Numbered from the stretch's first letter, positions 52,691 through 61,257 are shown. The stretch is 64,000 nt of DNA from Nostoc sp. UHCC 0870 (GCF_022063185.1 NZ_CP091913.1:4627141-4691140); one strand, 5' to 3'. The notes: generated by a model not told the origin, from the letters alone. A program made the numbers and translations.

Positions 52691-53078
52691 ATTTTTGAAT
52701 AAGTGCGAATGGATGTGAAATTGATCGACAAAAAAGTAAAACCAATTCGTAACGATGCTCCCGCCCCGCTCCGCTAACGTAATTAAGAAAGTCAGATGCA
52801 GCCTGGGTTTTCAGGGAAAGCATCTGTAGCTTTCTTTCGGGAAATTGGTTTAGTGTGTCGCATGTAAACTATATAACTATATAGCAATAAACTTGTCAAG
52901 GGGTAAATTTAAATTTAAGTTTTTTGCTATAGAGCTTATATTTCCATGACCATTACCACTGAGATGATAAAATTACTCCTCAGTTATTTAGTTAATAAAT
53001 GAGCAAGTCTATCATGACTCAGATCCTTCATCCCTACTTTAATGTTTTCTGGTACAAACGTCAGTCAGAATCAGCACC
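52691..53078. other. psbA upstream region
   Basis: This holds the psbA leader and promoter (minus strand), a degenerate CTCCGCTAACG-type repeat near 52757-52785 and the dyad at 52870-52884. A weaker TTATTTAGTTAATAA match to the same motif lies at 52984-52998. A 67-codon plus-strand frame at 52999 overlaps the end of the flavoprotein gene and has no family features, so I do not call it. Confidence 0.5.
52870..52884. promoter_or_regulatory. Candidate ArsR operator, site 2 (psbA promoter)
   Basis: TATATAACTATATAG is a near-dyad (TATATA-AC-TATATA). Its reverse complement CTATATAGTTATATA is present unchanged at 55285-55299 in front of the Rieske gene. Confidence 0.6.
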
Positions 53079-54086
53079 TCATCTCTGTGGCAGAACTGAT
53101 GGCAGATTTGACAGCCAAGGTCTAGCACCGACAGCACGGCGAATTTCCCGCCAAATCTGCGTTGCAGCCAATGCACCATCACCCGCAGCAATCACCACTT
53201 GATTCAAACCTACCTTCAAATCTCCGATCGCAAAAATACGCGGGTGAGAAGTCCGACCCATTTGATCTGTCACCAAATATCCCCCTTTTCGCTCTAAATC
53301 AAATCCCTCCAGATAGGTATTGTGATAGTGCGAACCCATTGAAATTAAACCCGTTTCCAACTCAACCACCGCACCATCAACCAATTCCACACCTGTCATA
53401 TGATGATTTTTACCCAAAAATTGCTTAACTGGTGTTTCCACTAAGCGATAACCATACTGCTGTAACTTAGAGCGCAATTCTGCACTCACAGTAAATAATC
53501 CATGAGTAAAGATAGTAATGTAAGGCGTAAACCAACTCAAATTAAACACCATTTCCTCAATACTGGCCTCACTCCCCGCAAAAAACCCGCATTGCTTATC
53601 AGCCATCTCATAGCCATCGCAGACCATACAAACGTGCAAATTATAGCCAGCGTATTCAAACACATTCTGCATATTTTCCAAAGGTGGGAGATTGTCAATA
53701 ATCCCACTAGCCGCAATCAAATACTTAGAATGCAACACAGAATAAATACTATTTTGACGACCAACTTTCACCCGCACAGCAAAAGTATCACCCTCATCCA
53801 CCACCTCCTCAACATAAGCATTTAAAAAATCCCCATCCAAAGAGTCATAATGCTTCTTACCCTGTTGCAGCAACACACGGCCAGGAGTATCTGGAGGTAA
53901 ACCCAGATAATTATGTAACTCCTGCATCCAGAAAGAACGAGCCTTACCCTTATCAATAATCAGACTAGAAAGACGGTATCTTTGCAAATAAATACCAGCA
54001 GAAAGACCCCCAGCACCACCACCAACGATCATCGCATCATAAACATGATCAACACGTTCCGAAAAATTACTTTTTGATAACTGCAT
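53079..54086 (-). CDS. Thioredoxin-reductase-like NAD(P)/FAD oxidoreductase
   Basis: This 335-residue flavoprotein has the FAD-binding MIVGGGAGGLSAGIYLQRY, a redox pair CMVCDG (Cys-Met-Val-Cys, near residue 165, the CATCDG position of thioredoxin reductase) and the C-terminal FAIGDLKVGLNQVVIAAGDG FAD motif. The usual NADPH-binding GGGxSA is altered to FFAGSEASIEE, so partner or cofactor use may differ. It lies in the minus-strand run with rhodanese and Rieske genes and may act in thiol or persulfide redox; that is inference. Confidence 0.82.
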   Translation of the reverse strand: MQLSKSNFSERVDHVYDAMIVGGGAGGLSAGIYLQRYRLSSLIIDKGKARSFWMQELHNYLGLPPDTPGRVLLQQGKKHYDSLDGDFLNAYVEEVVDEGDTFAVRVKVGRQNSIYSVLHSKYLIAASGIIDNLPPLENMQNVFEYAGYNLHVCMVCDGYEMADKQCGFFAGSEASIEEMVFNLSWFTPYITIFTHGLFTVSAELRSKLQQYGYRLVETPVKQFLGKNHHMTGVELVDGAVVELETGLISMGSHYHNTYLEGFDLERKGGYLVTDQMGRTSHPRIFAIGDLKVGLNQVVIAAGDGALAATQIWREIRRAVGARPWLSNLPSVLPQR

Positions 54087-54200
54087 ATTCTCACCAATTC
54101 CTCTTAAAAAACTCTCCGCGTAACTTTGCGTTAAACTCCGCGCTCCTCTGCGTTTAATATTTTTGATGTTGGGAAATTTGCGCTCCCATTGAGAACCTCC

Positions 54201-54593
54201 TTATTTACAAACTTCGAGGTTTAATCGCTGCCACTCCACCATACCGCCAGTAATGTTGTATACTTTTTTCCAGCCTACTTTCACCAGTTGAGATGCAGCA
54301 ATAGGGCTGCGATGGGCTGTTAAACAAATTATTGCGATCGCTTGATCTGAAGATAATTCCCGAAACCACTCCGGTAACACCCAGGAACGAAACATGGGTA
54401 TCCTCCCAAGTATAATTCGCGGTAAACTGAGGTTGAGCGCAGTAGGTGCATGACCAGTGGCATACTCAATACCACTACGCACATCAATCAGTAGCAGTGG
54501 GTCGCTTAGTTCGACAAATTCCTGCGGTGAAATGTTAGTTACAGAGTGGCTGACAATAGGTGTAGAAGTCACGTTGCTTTGCTCCGAATTCAA
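54201..54593 (-). CDS. Single-domain rhodanese
   Basis: The 130-residue protein has the rhodanese fold motifs LLIDVRSGIEYATGHAPTAL and the active-site loop AIICLTAHRSPIAA, with the catalytic Cys followed at +5 by Arg. Such proteins carry sulfane sulfur as a Cys persulfide. There is no signal peptide. The position between a flavoprotein and a Rieske gene, close to an SQR-like gene, fits a role in handling sulfide-derived sulfur. Confidence 0.9.
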   Translation of the reverse strand: MNSEQSNVTSTPIVSHSVTNISPQEFVELSDPLLLIDVRSGIEYATGHAPTALNLSLPRIILGRIPMFRSWVLPEWFRELSSDQAIAIICLTAHRSPIAASQLVKVGWKKVYNITGGMVEWQRLNLEVCK

Positions 54594-54612
54594 AATTCAA
54601 AATTGTGAGTTG

Positions 54613-54677
54613 GTAGGGTGCGTCAGTATGAATAATTTCTTTGTCTAGTTAGGTTTTACCCCACTGACGCACCCTAC
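54613..54677. repeat. Inverted repeat GTAGGGTGCGTCAGT ... ACTGACGCACCCTAC
   Basis: Perfect 15-bp arms are separated by 35 bp, intergenic between the rhodanese and Rieske genes. It looks like a small mobile palindromic element rather than a terminator, since no T tract follows. Confidence 0.7.
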
Positions 54678-54707
54678 ATTGTCTGATAACTGATAACGAT
54701 AACTGAT

Positions 54708-55244
54708 TTAAACCCACCAAGGTTTTTCTCCAGTACGGGGGTCTGTATCCTTCCACGGTGAAATCCAAATGTTATTATCTCTAACCTGGACATGAACTAA
54801 CTTCAGAGGACGGTTAGCAGGCCCTCGTTCTACAGAACCTTGGGCATCATAGCGTGAACCATGACAAGGACATTGGAACTGTTCATCAACAGGATTCCAC
54901 GGGAAAGTACAACCCAAATGGGTGCAATTATCAACAATACCCATCTCATCGAGAGTGCCATCTTCTTTAACTGTTAAATAGGTAGGCTCACTTGCCAATC
55001 CAGCGATTAAAGCCCGTGTTCCTGGTTGTTCAGCTAAAATTTGGCTGGCTGGGATAGGATGACCGATTTGGTCTTTAGCGAGGATGCTACCATCTGCATC
55101 AGTGCTTTCGGCTGGAGGTACGAAAAACTTAGTCGCTGGATATAAGGCAGCACTCGCTGTAACTGCAACAATAGTTCCAGTGAAGAAATTCAGCAGTTGC
55201 CGCCTAGACATGGAAGGGTTGGACAGAATCAAACTATCATCCAT
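54708..55244 (-). CDS. Rieske iron-sulfur protein of a cytochrome b6f/bc complex (PetC-like)
   Basis: The 178-residue protein has an N-terminal twin-arginine-type membrane anchor (SMSRRQLLNFFTGTIVAVTA), then a C-terminal Rieske domain with CTHLGC and CPCHGS boxes binding the [2Fe-2S] cluster. The architecture and length equal PetC. Nostocaceae carry several petC paralogues, and this one sits in a special island, so it may be an alternative subunit for particular redox conditions. I use the ATG at 55244; the frame also opens at a GTG at 55256. A dyad at 55285 lies about 40 bp upstream. Confidence 0.88.
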   Translation of the reverse strand: MDDSLILSNPSMSRRQLLNFFTGTIVAVTASAALYPATKFFVPPAESTDADGSILAKDQIGHPIPASQILAEQPGTRALIAGLASEPTYLTVKEDGTLDEMGIVDNCTHLGCTFPWNPVDEQFQCPCHGSRYDAQGSVERGPANRPLKLVHVQVRDNNIWISPWKDTDPRTGEKPWWV

Positions 55245-55284
55245 AAACTTTCTCACTCTTTACTAATCTTTCTTTATTATACTA

Positions 55285-55299
55285 CTATATAGTTATATA
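55285..55299. promoter_or_regulatory. Candidate ArsR operator, site 3 (Rieske promoter)
   Basis: CTATATAGTTATATA is the exact reverse complement of the psbA site at 52870-52884. It is positioned to overlap the Rieske gene promoter. It is also on the side facing the divergent SQR-like gene, though 230 bp from it. Confidence 0.6.
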
Positions 55300-55441
55300 A
55301 ACTTTTTAGGAGATTTATTTTCCCCAACGCCCTTTTTTCTAGTCAGTATCTTAATTAAAAGTAATACAAGAGTTCTGATGGCTGACAAATAATAATAATA
55401 ATAGGAATCAATCTATTGGTCTATCAGTTTAAGGACGGTTC

Positions 55442-55467
55442 GTAGTAAGGACTTTAGTCCTTACTAC
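55442..55467. repeat. Short palindromic repeat (GTAGTAAGGACTTTAGTCCTTACTAC)
   Basis: A 26-bp near-perfect palindrome of the same family as 16502 and 32870 lies 60 bp upstream of the SQR-like gene. Confidence 0.65.
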
Positions 55468-55529
55468 AAACTTGCTTATCCCTCAGTTCATCCCCAAATC
55501 AACAATCAAATATTCGGAGATTTCCTGCA

Positions 55530-56831
55530 ATGGCTCACATTGTCATCGTCGGTGCAGGGTTGGGAGGTTTGCCCACAGCTTATGAATTACGGCATATCCT
55601 CCCCAAAGAACATCATGTCACCGTAATTTCAGAAACCCCTTACTTCACCTTTATTCCTTCATTGCCTTGGGTAGCGATGGGTTTAACTTCTTTGGAGTCA
55701 ATTCAGGTTAGCTTACAAAAACGATTGCAACTGAAAGGGATTAACTGGATACTAGGGCGAATAGATCACTTAAATCCTCAAGATCAAAAGATATCATTCG
55801 GAGAGCAAAGCATTACTTACGATTACTTGATTATTGCTACAGGGGCAGAACTAGCATTAGATGCAGTAGCTGGACTAGGCCCCGATGGATATACACAATC
55901 AGTCTGTAATCCCCATCACGCTTTAATGGCACACAAAGCTTGGCAAAACTTTCTCCTTGCACCAGGGCCATTAGTAGTAGGAGCATTACCGAAAACGAGT
56001 TGTTTAGGCCCTGCCTACGAGTTTACGCTATTAGCAGACTACGTTTTGAGGAAACAGGGATTAAGAGAACAGGTATCAATTACCTTTGTGACTCCAGAAC
56101 CCTACGCCGGACACTTGGGTATTGGTGGAATGGCTAATTCTGCCCACTTAGTGAAGGAAATTATGGCACAACGAGGGGTAGAAGTTATTGAAAATGTGGA
56201 AGTCACAGCAATTGAGCCAAATCAGATTCATCTAGGAAATGGCAGAGTCTTACCCTTTGCTTATTCAATGCTACTCCCACCCTTCCGGGGGCCGCGTTTT
56301 GTGCGCCAAGTACCAGGATTAAGCAATCAGGATGGCTTTATTCCCGTATTACCTACATACAGACATCCTGAATATGCCTCAATTTATGCCATAGGTGTGG
56401 TTGTAGAGATAAAACCACCAGAGGAGACACCTATACCCTTGGGTGTACCCAAAACTGGACAGATGACGGAAGCAATGGGAATGGCCGTGGCACATAATAT
56501 TGCTATTGAATTGGGTGTCATTTCTGCCCAGCCTGTAACCTCAACACTTGATGCCATTTGCTTTGCTGACTTTGGTGACACAGGCATTTTATTTCTCGCT
56601 AATCCTGTGCTACCAGATGCAGTCACAGGTAAACGTCGGCGGGCTGTGGCTTTGAGTGGTGCTTGGGTAAGTTGGGCTAAAACTGCGTTTGAGAAGTATT
56701 TTTTAGCCAAAATGCGCTTTGGTGCAGCAGTACCTTGGTTTGAAAGACTAGGTTTGAAATTATTGGGTTTGTCTTTAGTTAAGCCTATCAAAGTAGAGAT
56801 TAGTAGAGACATTAGTCAAGAGATTTCGTGA
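55530..56831 (+). CDS. Sulfide:quinone oxidoreductase-like flavoprotein
   Basis: This 433-residue FAD protein opens HIVIVGAGLGGLPTAYELRH and has cysteines at 126 (SVCNPHHA), 158 (KTSCLGPAYEF) and 344 (DAICFADFG). This matches the three-cysteine spacing of SQR enzymes, which oxidise sulfide and pass electrons to the quinone pool. The C-terminal amphipathic stretch (AKTAFEKYFLAKMRFGAA) resembles the membrane-binding helices of SQR. It may support sulfide detoxification or sulfide-driven electron entry. The downstream ferritin-like gene overlaps or closely follows it, suggesting an operon. Confidence 0.85.
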   Translation: MAHIVIVGAGLGGLPTAYELRHILPKEHHVTVISETPYFTFIPSLPWVAMGLTSLESIQVSLQKRLQLKGINWILGRIDHLNPQDQKISFGEQSITYDYLIIATGAELALDAVAGLGPDGYTQSVCNPHHALMAHKAWQNFLLAPGPLVVGALPKTSCLGPAYEFTLLADYVLRKQGLREQVSITFVTPEPYAGHLGIGGMANSAHLVKEIMAQRGVEVIENVEVTAIEPNQIHLGNGRVLPFAYSMLLPPFRGPRFVRQVPGLSNQDGFIPVLPTYRHPEYASIYAIGVVVEIKPPEETPIPLGVPKTGQMTEAMGMAVAHNIAIELGVISAQPVTSTLDAICFADFGDTGILFLANPVLPDAVTGKRRRAVALSGAWVSWAKTAFEKYFLAKMRFGAAVPWFERLGLKLLGLSLVKPIKVEISRDISQEIS

Positions 56832-56854
56832 AGATAAAAAATGAGGAAGAAATT

Positions 56855-57397
56855 ATGAATTGTCAAGGAAACCGCCACCGACGGCATCAAATATCTAGAT
56901 TAGATCATGGAGATAAAAGAGGTATGTGTGGTGTAGCGATCGCCAATACTACCACTAACACCACTAGCCCAACCTCCGCTTATAATCCGAGTAGGGAATT
57001 AAATGCCGAAACCCAACAGGCAATGATTGATGCCATCAACGATGAATATTATGCCCGTGCTTTTTACACCGCAGTAATCAACAAATTTGGTGAAGTGCGT
57101 CCTTTTAGCAACATTGTTCACGCCGAAGATAGACACGTCTCTTTGTGGAATCACCTATTTACCAAATACGGATTACCGATTCCTCCTGATACCTTTATGG
57201 GAAATATCCCCGCCCCCGATACTCTCCAAGCTGCCTGTCAAACAGGAGTAGAATCAGAAATAGCCAACGTCCAGATGTATGACCGCTTTTTAGAATTTGT
57301 ACAACAAGCAGATTTACGGGCTGCTTTTATCCAACTTCGCCATGTCTCACAAAATAACCATCTTCCCGCTTTTCAACGTTGTGTTGGTCGTTCTTAG
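56855..57397 (+). CDS. Ferritin-like DUF2202-type protein
   Basis: From the ATG at 56855 (GAGGAAG 6 bases upstream) the product is 180 residues. After a basic, low-complexity N-terminus comes a four-helix ferritin-like domain with INDEYYARAFYTAVINKFG, the metal-site HAEDRHVSLW and a second Glu-rich helix (GVESEIANVQMYDRFLEF). The family is diiron and of unknown role; oxidative or metal stress is plausible. A GTG at 56828 overlapping the upstream stop is an alternative start, so translation may be coupled to the SQR-like gene. Confidence 0.8.
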   Translation: MNCQGNRHRRHQISRLDHGDKRGMCGVAIANTTTNTTSPTSAYNPSRELNAETQQAMIDAINDEYYARAFYTAVINKFGEVRPFSNIVHAEDRHVSLWNHLFTKYGLPIPPDTFMGNIPAPDTLQAACQTGVESEIANVQMYDRFLEFVQQADLRAAFIQLRHVSQNNHLPAFQRCVGRS

Positions 57398-57448
57398 GGA
57401 ATGGGGACACATCAATTCAAAATTCAAAATTAAGAACTTCTGGGAAAT

Positions 57449-58162
57449 ATGGATTTAGATCAGATTCTCAAACAATATGCGGCTGGAGAACGGAATTTTC
57501 AGCGCGTCAATCTACAAGAAGCAGAATTAACAAACGCTAACCTCACAGGCGCAGATTTTAGTTATGCTGATTTACGTCAAACTCGACTTGGCAAAACTAA
57601 TCTGAGCCAAGCTTGTTTACAAGCCGCAGACTTGAGTGAATCCATTCTTTGGGGCGTAGATTTGAGTGAAGCTGATTTATATCGTGCTGTTCTCCGAGAA
57701 GCTGATTTAACAGGTGCAAAACTAGTCAAGACACGTTTAGAAGAAACAAACTTAATTAAAGTAAGTTTGTGTGGGGCTAATTTACATCGTGCAAACTTAT
57801 CTCGTTCTCTGCTATTTCAAGCAGACTTTCGCCCTAGTTCTAACCAGCATACAGATTTGGGATATGCGGTTTTAAGTGGGTCAGATTTGAGTTACGCTGA
57901 CCTCAGAGCCGCTTCTTTGCATCATGCCAACTTAGATAAAGCCAAATTATGTCGCGCGAATCTGGGTAAGACAATCCAGTGGGGTAACTTGGCGGCTGAT
58001 TTAACTGAGGCTAGTTTGCAAAATGCAGACTTGAGTTATGCCAATCTTGATAGTGCGATTCTGCGAAAAGCAAATTTGCAAGGTGCAGACCTAACAGGGG
58101 CAATTCTCACAAATGCCGATTTAGAGGGAGCAATCATGCCTGATGGTACAGTCTATGATTGA
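57449..58162 (+). CDS. Pentapeptide-repeat protein
   Basis: The 237-residue protein consists almost entirely of A(D/N)Lxx repeats (for example NLTGADFSYADLRQTRL, DLSEADLYRAVLREADL) forming a right-handed beta-helix. There is no signal peptide or membrane span, so it is cytosolic. Pentapeptide proteins are numerous in cyanobacteria with mostly unknown roles. A break near 130-140 (FRPSSNQHTD) separates two helix blocks. It is 51 bp after the ferritin-like gene, possibly in the same operon. Confidence 0.9.
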   Translation: MDLDQILKQYAAGERNFQRVNLQEAELTNANLTGADFSYADLRQTRLGKTNLSQACLQAADLSESILWGVDLSEADLYRAVLREADLTGAKLVKTRLEETNLIKVSLCGANLHRANLSRSLLFQADFRPSSNQHTDLGYAVLSGSDLSYADLRAASLHHANLDKAKLCRANLGKTIQWGNLAADLTEASLQNADLSYANLDSAILRKANLQGADLTGAILTNADLEGAIMPDGTVYD

Positions 58163-58218
58163 ATATTAAGCGATCGCTTCAAAGACGCGTTAAGATTTTG
58201 TTTTTTAGAAAAGCTTTG

Positions 58219-58290
58219 GGCGAATATAATTCGCTACTACACAGGCTAAGTCTAGGGTGTTGATTCGTGTAGCCGCGATTTATATTCGCC
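58219..58290. repeat. Inverted-repeat element with an IS-end-like core
   Basis: About 24-bp imperfect inverted arms beginning GGCGAATATAA (58219) and ending TTATATTCGCC (58290) flank CTAGGGTGTTGATT at 58253-58266. That core matches 13 of 14 bases of the CTAGGGTGTTGACT terminus of the IS at 61845-63509. Confidence 0.55.
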
Positions 58291-58314
58291 AGCGTGGGTA
58301 TTTTTCAAACTCCG

Positions 58315-59436
58315 TTACATTGACATACACTCAGCACTCACACGTGCTTTATCTAAGCAATCGCTCAATTTTTCAGCTAGAACCTGCACTTGGGGTTCTT
58401 TAAACAGAGTATGATGATATCCAGGAAGCTCCAAATTCTCTGAGCCAGCAGCAGCGAAACTAGCTAGTTTAGGTGAGTTTCTCAATTTCCATTCAGTGGA
58501 AGTAAATAAAGTTATCTTACCTGGATAGACTTGCGGTCTATAGGTATTTCTAGATTCTTGAAAGGCTTTTAGTAAATTAATGTCGTCTACATGGCGAGGT
58601 GATATTTGCCCTTTTTTATTGAGCAACTTCCCCTTAATCTGTTCTATGCTTAAACTCAATTTATGCTTGGTAAATCTCAACTTATCCTTAGCTTTTTCAA
58701 GAACATAGTCCAATCCAAATTGACCTATATTGTGCCAATAAAGAGAAAGACCTAAATCAACAGGTTCCCAAATCGAATCAATAAAAGCCAACATAGCTAC
58801 TTGTTGACCTTTTGCTTGTAGCTGTTGAGCAATTTCAAAAGTCACAAACGAGTCACCACAATAGGTACTCAAGAAATAAGGACCATGAGGCTGGATGATT
58901 TGCATATCTTCAATGAACTTTGCCGCAACATCTTTAATTTGGATATCGGAAAGTTGATGTTTAAAAAAATCAGTTAGTCCAAATATATTCAGGGCATAAA
59001 ATGGTTGGTCAGATCCCAAATAAGGCGCAAAAGTTCGGGCATAACTTATAGAGTTGACAAAAAATAAAGGAGGTTTATTGCCTGTGGTTTGAATTGGAAC
59101 TATGGAAGTTTCAGGTGTTTTATTGCATCCTTCATCACGGATGAGACTAGCTAGCTCTTCAATTGTTGACATTTCAAATATGACCGCAGAGTGCAGATTT
59201 GTCTTAAAGGTTTTACCGATTTCTGCAAACAACTGCACTGCTAGCAAGGATGTTCCTCCTAAGTCAAAAAAGTCGTCCTGTCTACCAACTGATTTAACAC
59301 CCAAAACATTCTTCCAAATCTTAGCTAGATAGATTTCTAATTCGTCTTGGAAAAGTAACAAGTTTTCTGTTGATTCTTCGGGAAAGTTGTTATTTGTAAA
59401 CTGAGATGATTTCATATCTCTATTAATGTTGAGCAT
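58315..59436 (-). CDS. Orphan carrier protein-thioesterase didomain with Cys nucleophile
   Basis: This 373-residue protein joins a phosphopantetheine carrier domain (~28-100; DDFFDLGGTSLLAVQLF with attachment Ser63) to a type I thioesterase domain (~115-365). The nucleophile elbow reads LSTYCGDSFVTFEIAQQL, so Cys193 replaces the usual Ser. The acid is likely in AFIDSIWEP and the His in PGYHHTLF. It resembles the end of an NRPS/PKS line, but no synthetase gene is in the window. The last residues (RVSAECMSM) are encoded by a CTCAGCA-type repeat. It probably releases or transfers a carrier-bound acyl group; the substrate is unknown. Confidence 0.85.
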   Translation of the reverse strand: MLNINRDMKSSQFTNNNFPEESTENLLLFQDELEIYLAKIWKNVLGVKSVGRQDDFFDLGGTSLLAVQLFAEIGKTFKTNLHSAVIFEMSTIEELASLIRDEGCNKTPETSIVPIQTTGNKPPLFFVNSISYARTFAPYLGSDQPFYALNIFGLTDFFKHQLSDIQIKDVAAKFIEDMQIIQPHGPYFLSTYCGDSFVTFEIAQQLQAKGQQVAMLAFIDSIWEPVDLGLSLYWHNIGQFGLDYVLEKAKDKLRFTKHKLSLSIEQIKGKLLNKKGQISPRHVDDINLLKAFQESRNTYRPQVYPGKITLFTSTEWKLRNSPKLASFAAAGSENLELPGYHHTLFKEPQVQVLAEKLSDCLDKARVSAECMSM

Positions 59437-60018
59437 TTTGATGAGGTTATATTCATTCTGACTAGTTAACTAAAACCTTTTGGCTGTCCTAAGTCTTAAA
59501 CAGGGGGGAAACTTCAATTACACTGCTTTGCGGGTGTTAGACCCGTTGTTGCAAGTAGTGTGGATTTAGAGTGATCTAAAAGTATTTACTAGATCACCAA
59601 GGACTTTTCAAACACCCTCTTAGCAGAAGTGCAGAGCGTTTTGTGTTGGGGGAAAATCCCGATTACAGAACGTAAACTAAGCATTGGGAGTTTTTTTAAG
59701 TGTTAATACTTAAGTGCTAATACTGAACAGTTTCATAGTAGAATGTTAATAAGAAGTTGTCAAGAGTTTAAGTAAGTATGCAGATATAAGTCAAATTAAA
59801 TGGAACTATTAAGCAATCAAAAGGGGTAAAGCCTGTTTTGTAGGAATGAAGTTTCCTCTTTGTTCGCAGAGTGTCTGTCTAGGACACGCTCCGCGAACAG
59901 TATATAAAAGCCCTTAATTTTTTACACCCAAATACTTAAGCCCGCATTGTTATAATGCTCAAGACCCAGAACCCAGTATTGTTAAAATATACGACCTATG
60001 AGAAGAGAAATTATGAGT
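59437..60018. other. Long intergenic region with scattered repeat remnants
   Basis: No gene was recognised. Seen are a GTTCGC...GCGAAC stem (59862-59898) of a common Nostoc repeat containing AGAGTGTC/GACACGCT, a solo MITE end similar to 2724-2740 (59604-59623), and a CCCAGAACCCAGTA pair near 59964. It presumably carries the thioesterase promoter. Confidence 0.5.
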
Positions 60019-61257
60019 TTACAAACTTCCCTGGGATGCTTTTTCAACTTGCTGAGTAAAGTATTTTTCCTGATGTTGGAGTTGCCTTGCTAACTCTAAG
60101 CCGTCTTTAAAAGCTGTTAGTGCTTGCGGATAGTCTTTGCTTTCTAAATATAATTGTCCCATTTGATCGTAAGCTTGCATCATCCCATAATAATTAGCGG
60201 CTCTTGCTTCTGTTTCTAAGAGAATTTTGCTAGTTTCTAAAGCCTCATTAATTTGTCCTTGAGAACGATATAAGGGGATTAACTTCTGCAATGCTTCAGC
60301 CGCACGCGCATACTGTTGTAATTCCCAAGCTGTGACATAAGCGGCTTGATAGTTTTTAAAGGCTTCGGGGAGTAAAGCCGGATTTTCTTTAGCGAGGGTT
60401 TCGTAATTGGCTGCGATCGCTAGTTGCAAATTTGGCACAAGTGCCTGATTATCATTTTGGGAGTAAATTTCTTTGAGCTTACTCAAGACATCAATAGATT
60501 TTTGCGGCTGCTTCGCCTGTTGATAGATATAAGCTAGCTGTTGCAGGTATGTTAATTCATCCTGGCGTTCTCCCCGGTTGGTAGCTAAATTTAGCAACTC
60601 CTCGTAGTTGGTGGCGGCTTGGGGATAATTAAACCAACTCAGATTTAAGTTCCCCAGGGTTTTGAGGGTATCGATTTCCGCAGAGGTATCTTTTTGTTGT
60701 CGCACCTCTAGCAAAATTTGATTATATAGTTCTATGGCAGGTTTAGGCGATCGCACTTTCTGATAAGCTGAACCTAATGCGCGTAATAGCTCTAAGTCAA
60801 TACTGGCTTGAGTTTTAGCTTTTTTAGGTTGTGCCTGCTTTTGAATTGCCTGCAAGCGTTGCGTAATATATTGTAGCTGTTGGCGATCGCTCCTATTCCA
60901 AGCAATCTCACCAACTCTTGACAATGCTTGTACCTCAGCCACAGCACCCAAATAGCGACGTAAGCGCAACTCCCGATTCCAAATCTCAAAAGCTGCTTCT
61001 TTATCTCCCGCTTGCAGTTTTACCACCGCCTCTTGATTTAACTCATCTAACGCCGCCTGAAGTTTTAGTTTTTCTAAAAGGCTTAAAGGCTGTTTATCAC
61101 GCAAATTTGGTAAAAGTGGGTCTGGTGTGCTGATTTCTAGCGGACTAGGCGGAAATTTATCCGCCTGTAGAGGATTTCGACTCTGCGCCAGCGTCAAATC
61201 ACTGCTAAATTGCCAGAGTATAGCGGCTGTAATAATTACACTGAAGCGTTTTAGCAT
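60019..61257 (-). CDS. Exported TPR-repeat protein
   Basis: From the ATG at 61257 the ~412-residue product has a signal peptide (MLKRFSVIITAAILWQFSSD, cleavage near TLAQS) and then about eight TPR-like helix pairs (for example AAFEIWNRELRLRRYLGAVA, AEVQALSRVGEIAWNRSDR, PKPAIELYNQILLEVRQQ, AEALQKLIPLYRSQGQ). A longer open frame begins at 61290. TPR proteins scaffold complexes; the partner and location (periplasm or thylakoid lumen) are inferred. It shares the strand with the interrupted gene upstream, 110 bp away. Confidence 0.85.
   Translation of the reverse strand: MLKRFSVIITAAILWQFSSDLTLAQSRNPLQADKFPPSPLEISTPDPLLPNLRDKQPLSLLEKLKLQAALDELNQEAVVKLQAGDKEAAFEIWNRELRLRRYLGAVAEVQALSRVGEIAWNRSDRQQLQYITQRLQAIQKQAQPKKAKTQASIDLELLRALGSAYQKVRSPKPAIELYNQILLEVRQQKDTSAEIDTLKTLGNLNLSWFNYPQAATNYEELLNLATNRGERQDELTYLQQLAYIYQQAKQPQKSIDVLSKLKEIYSQNDNQALVPNLQLAIAANYETLAKENPALLPEAFKNYQAAYVTAWELQQYARAAEALQKLIPLYRSQGQINEALETSKILLETEARAANYYGMMQAYDQMGQLYLESKDYPQALTAFKDGLELARQLQHQEKYFTQQVEKASQGSL

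Noticed and set aside
52999..53202. 67-codon plus-strand frame after a TAGTTA motif
   Set aside because: It overlaps the 3' end of the flavoprotein gene in antisense and has no family features; only the first ~25 residues look ordinary.
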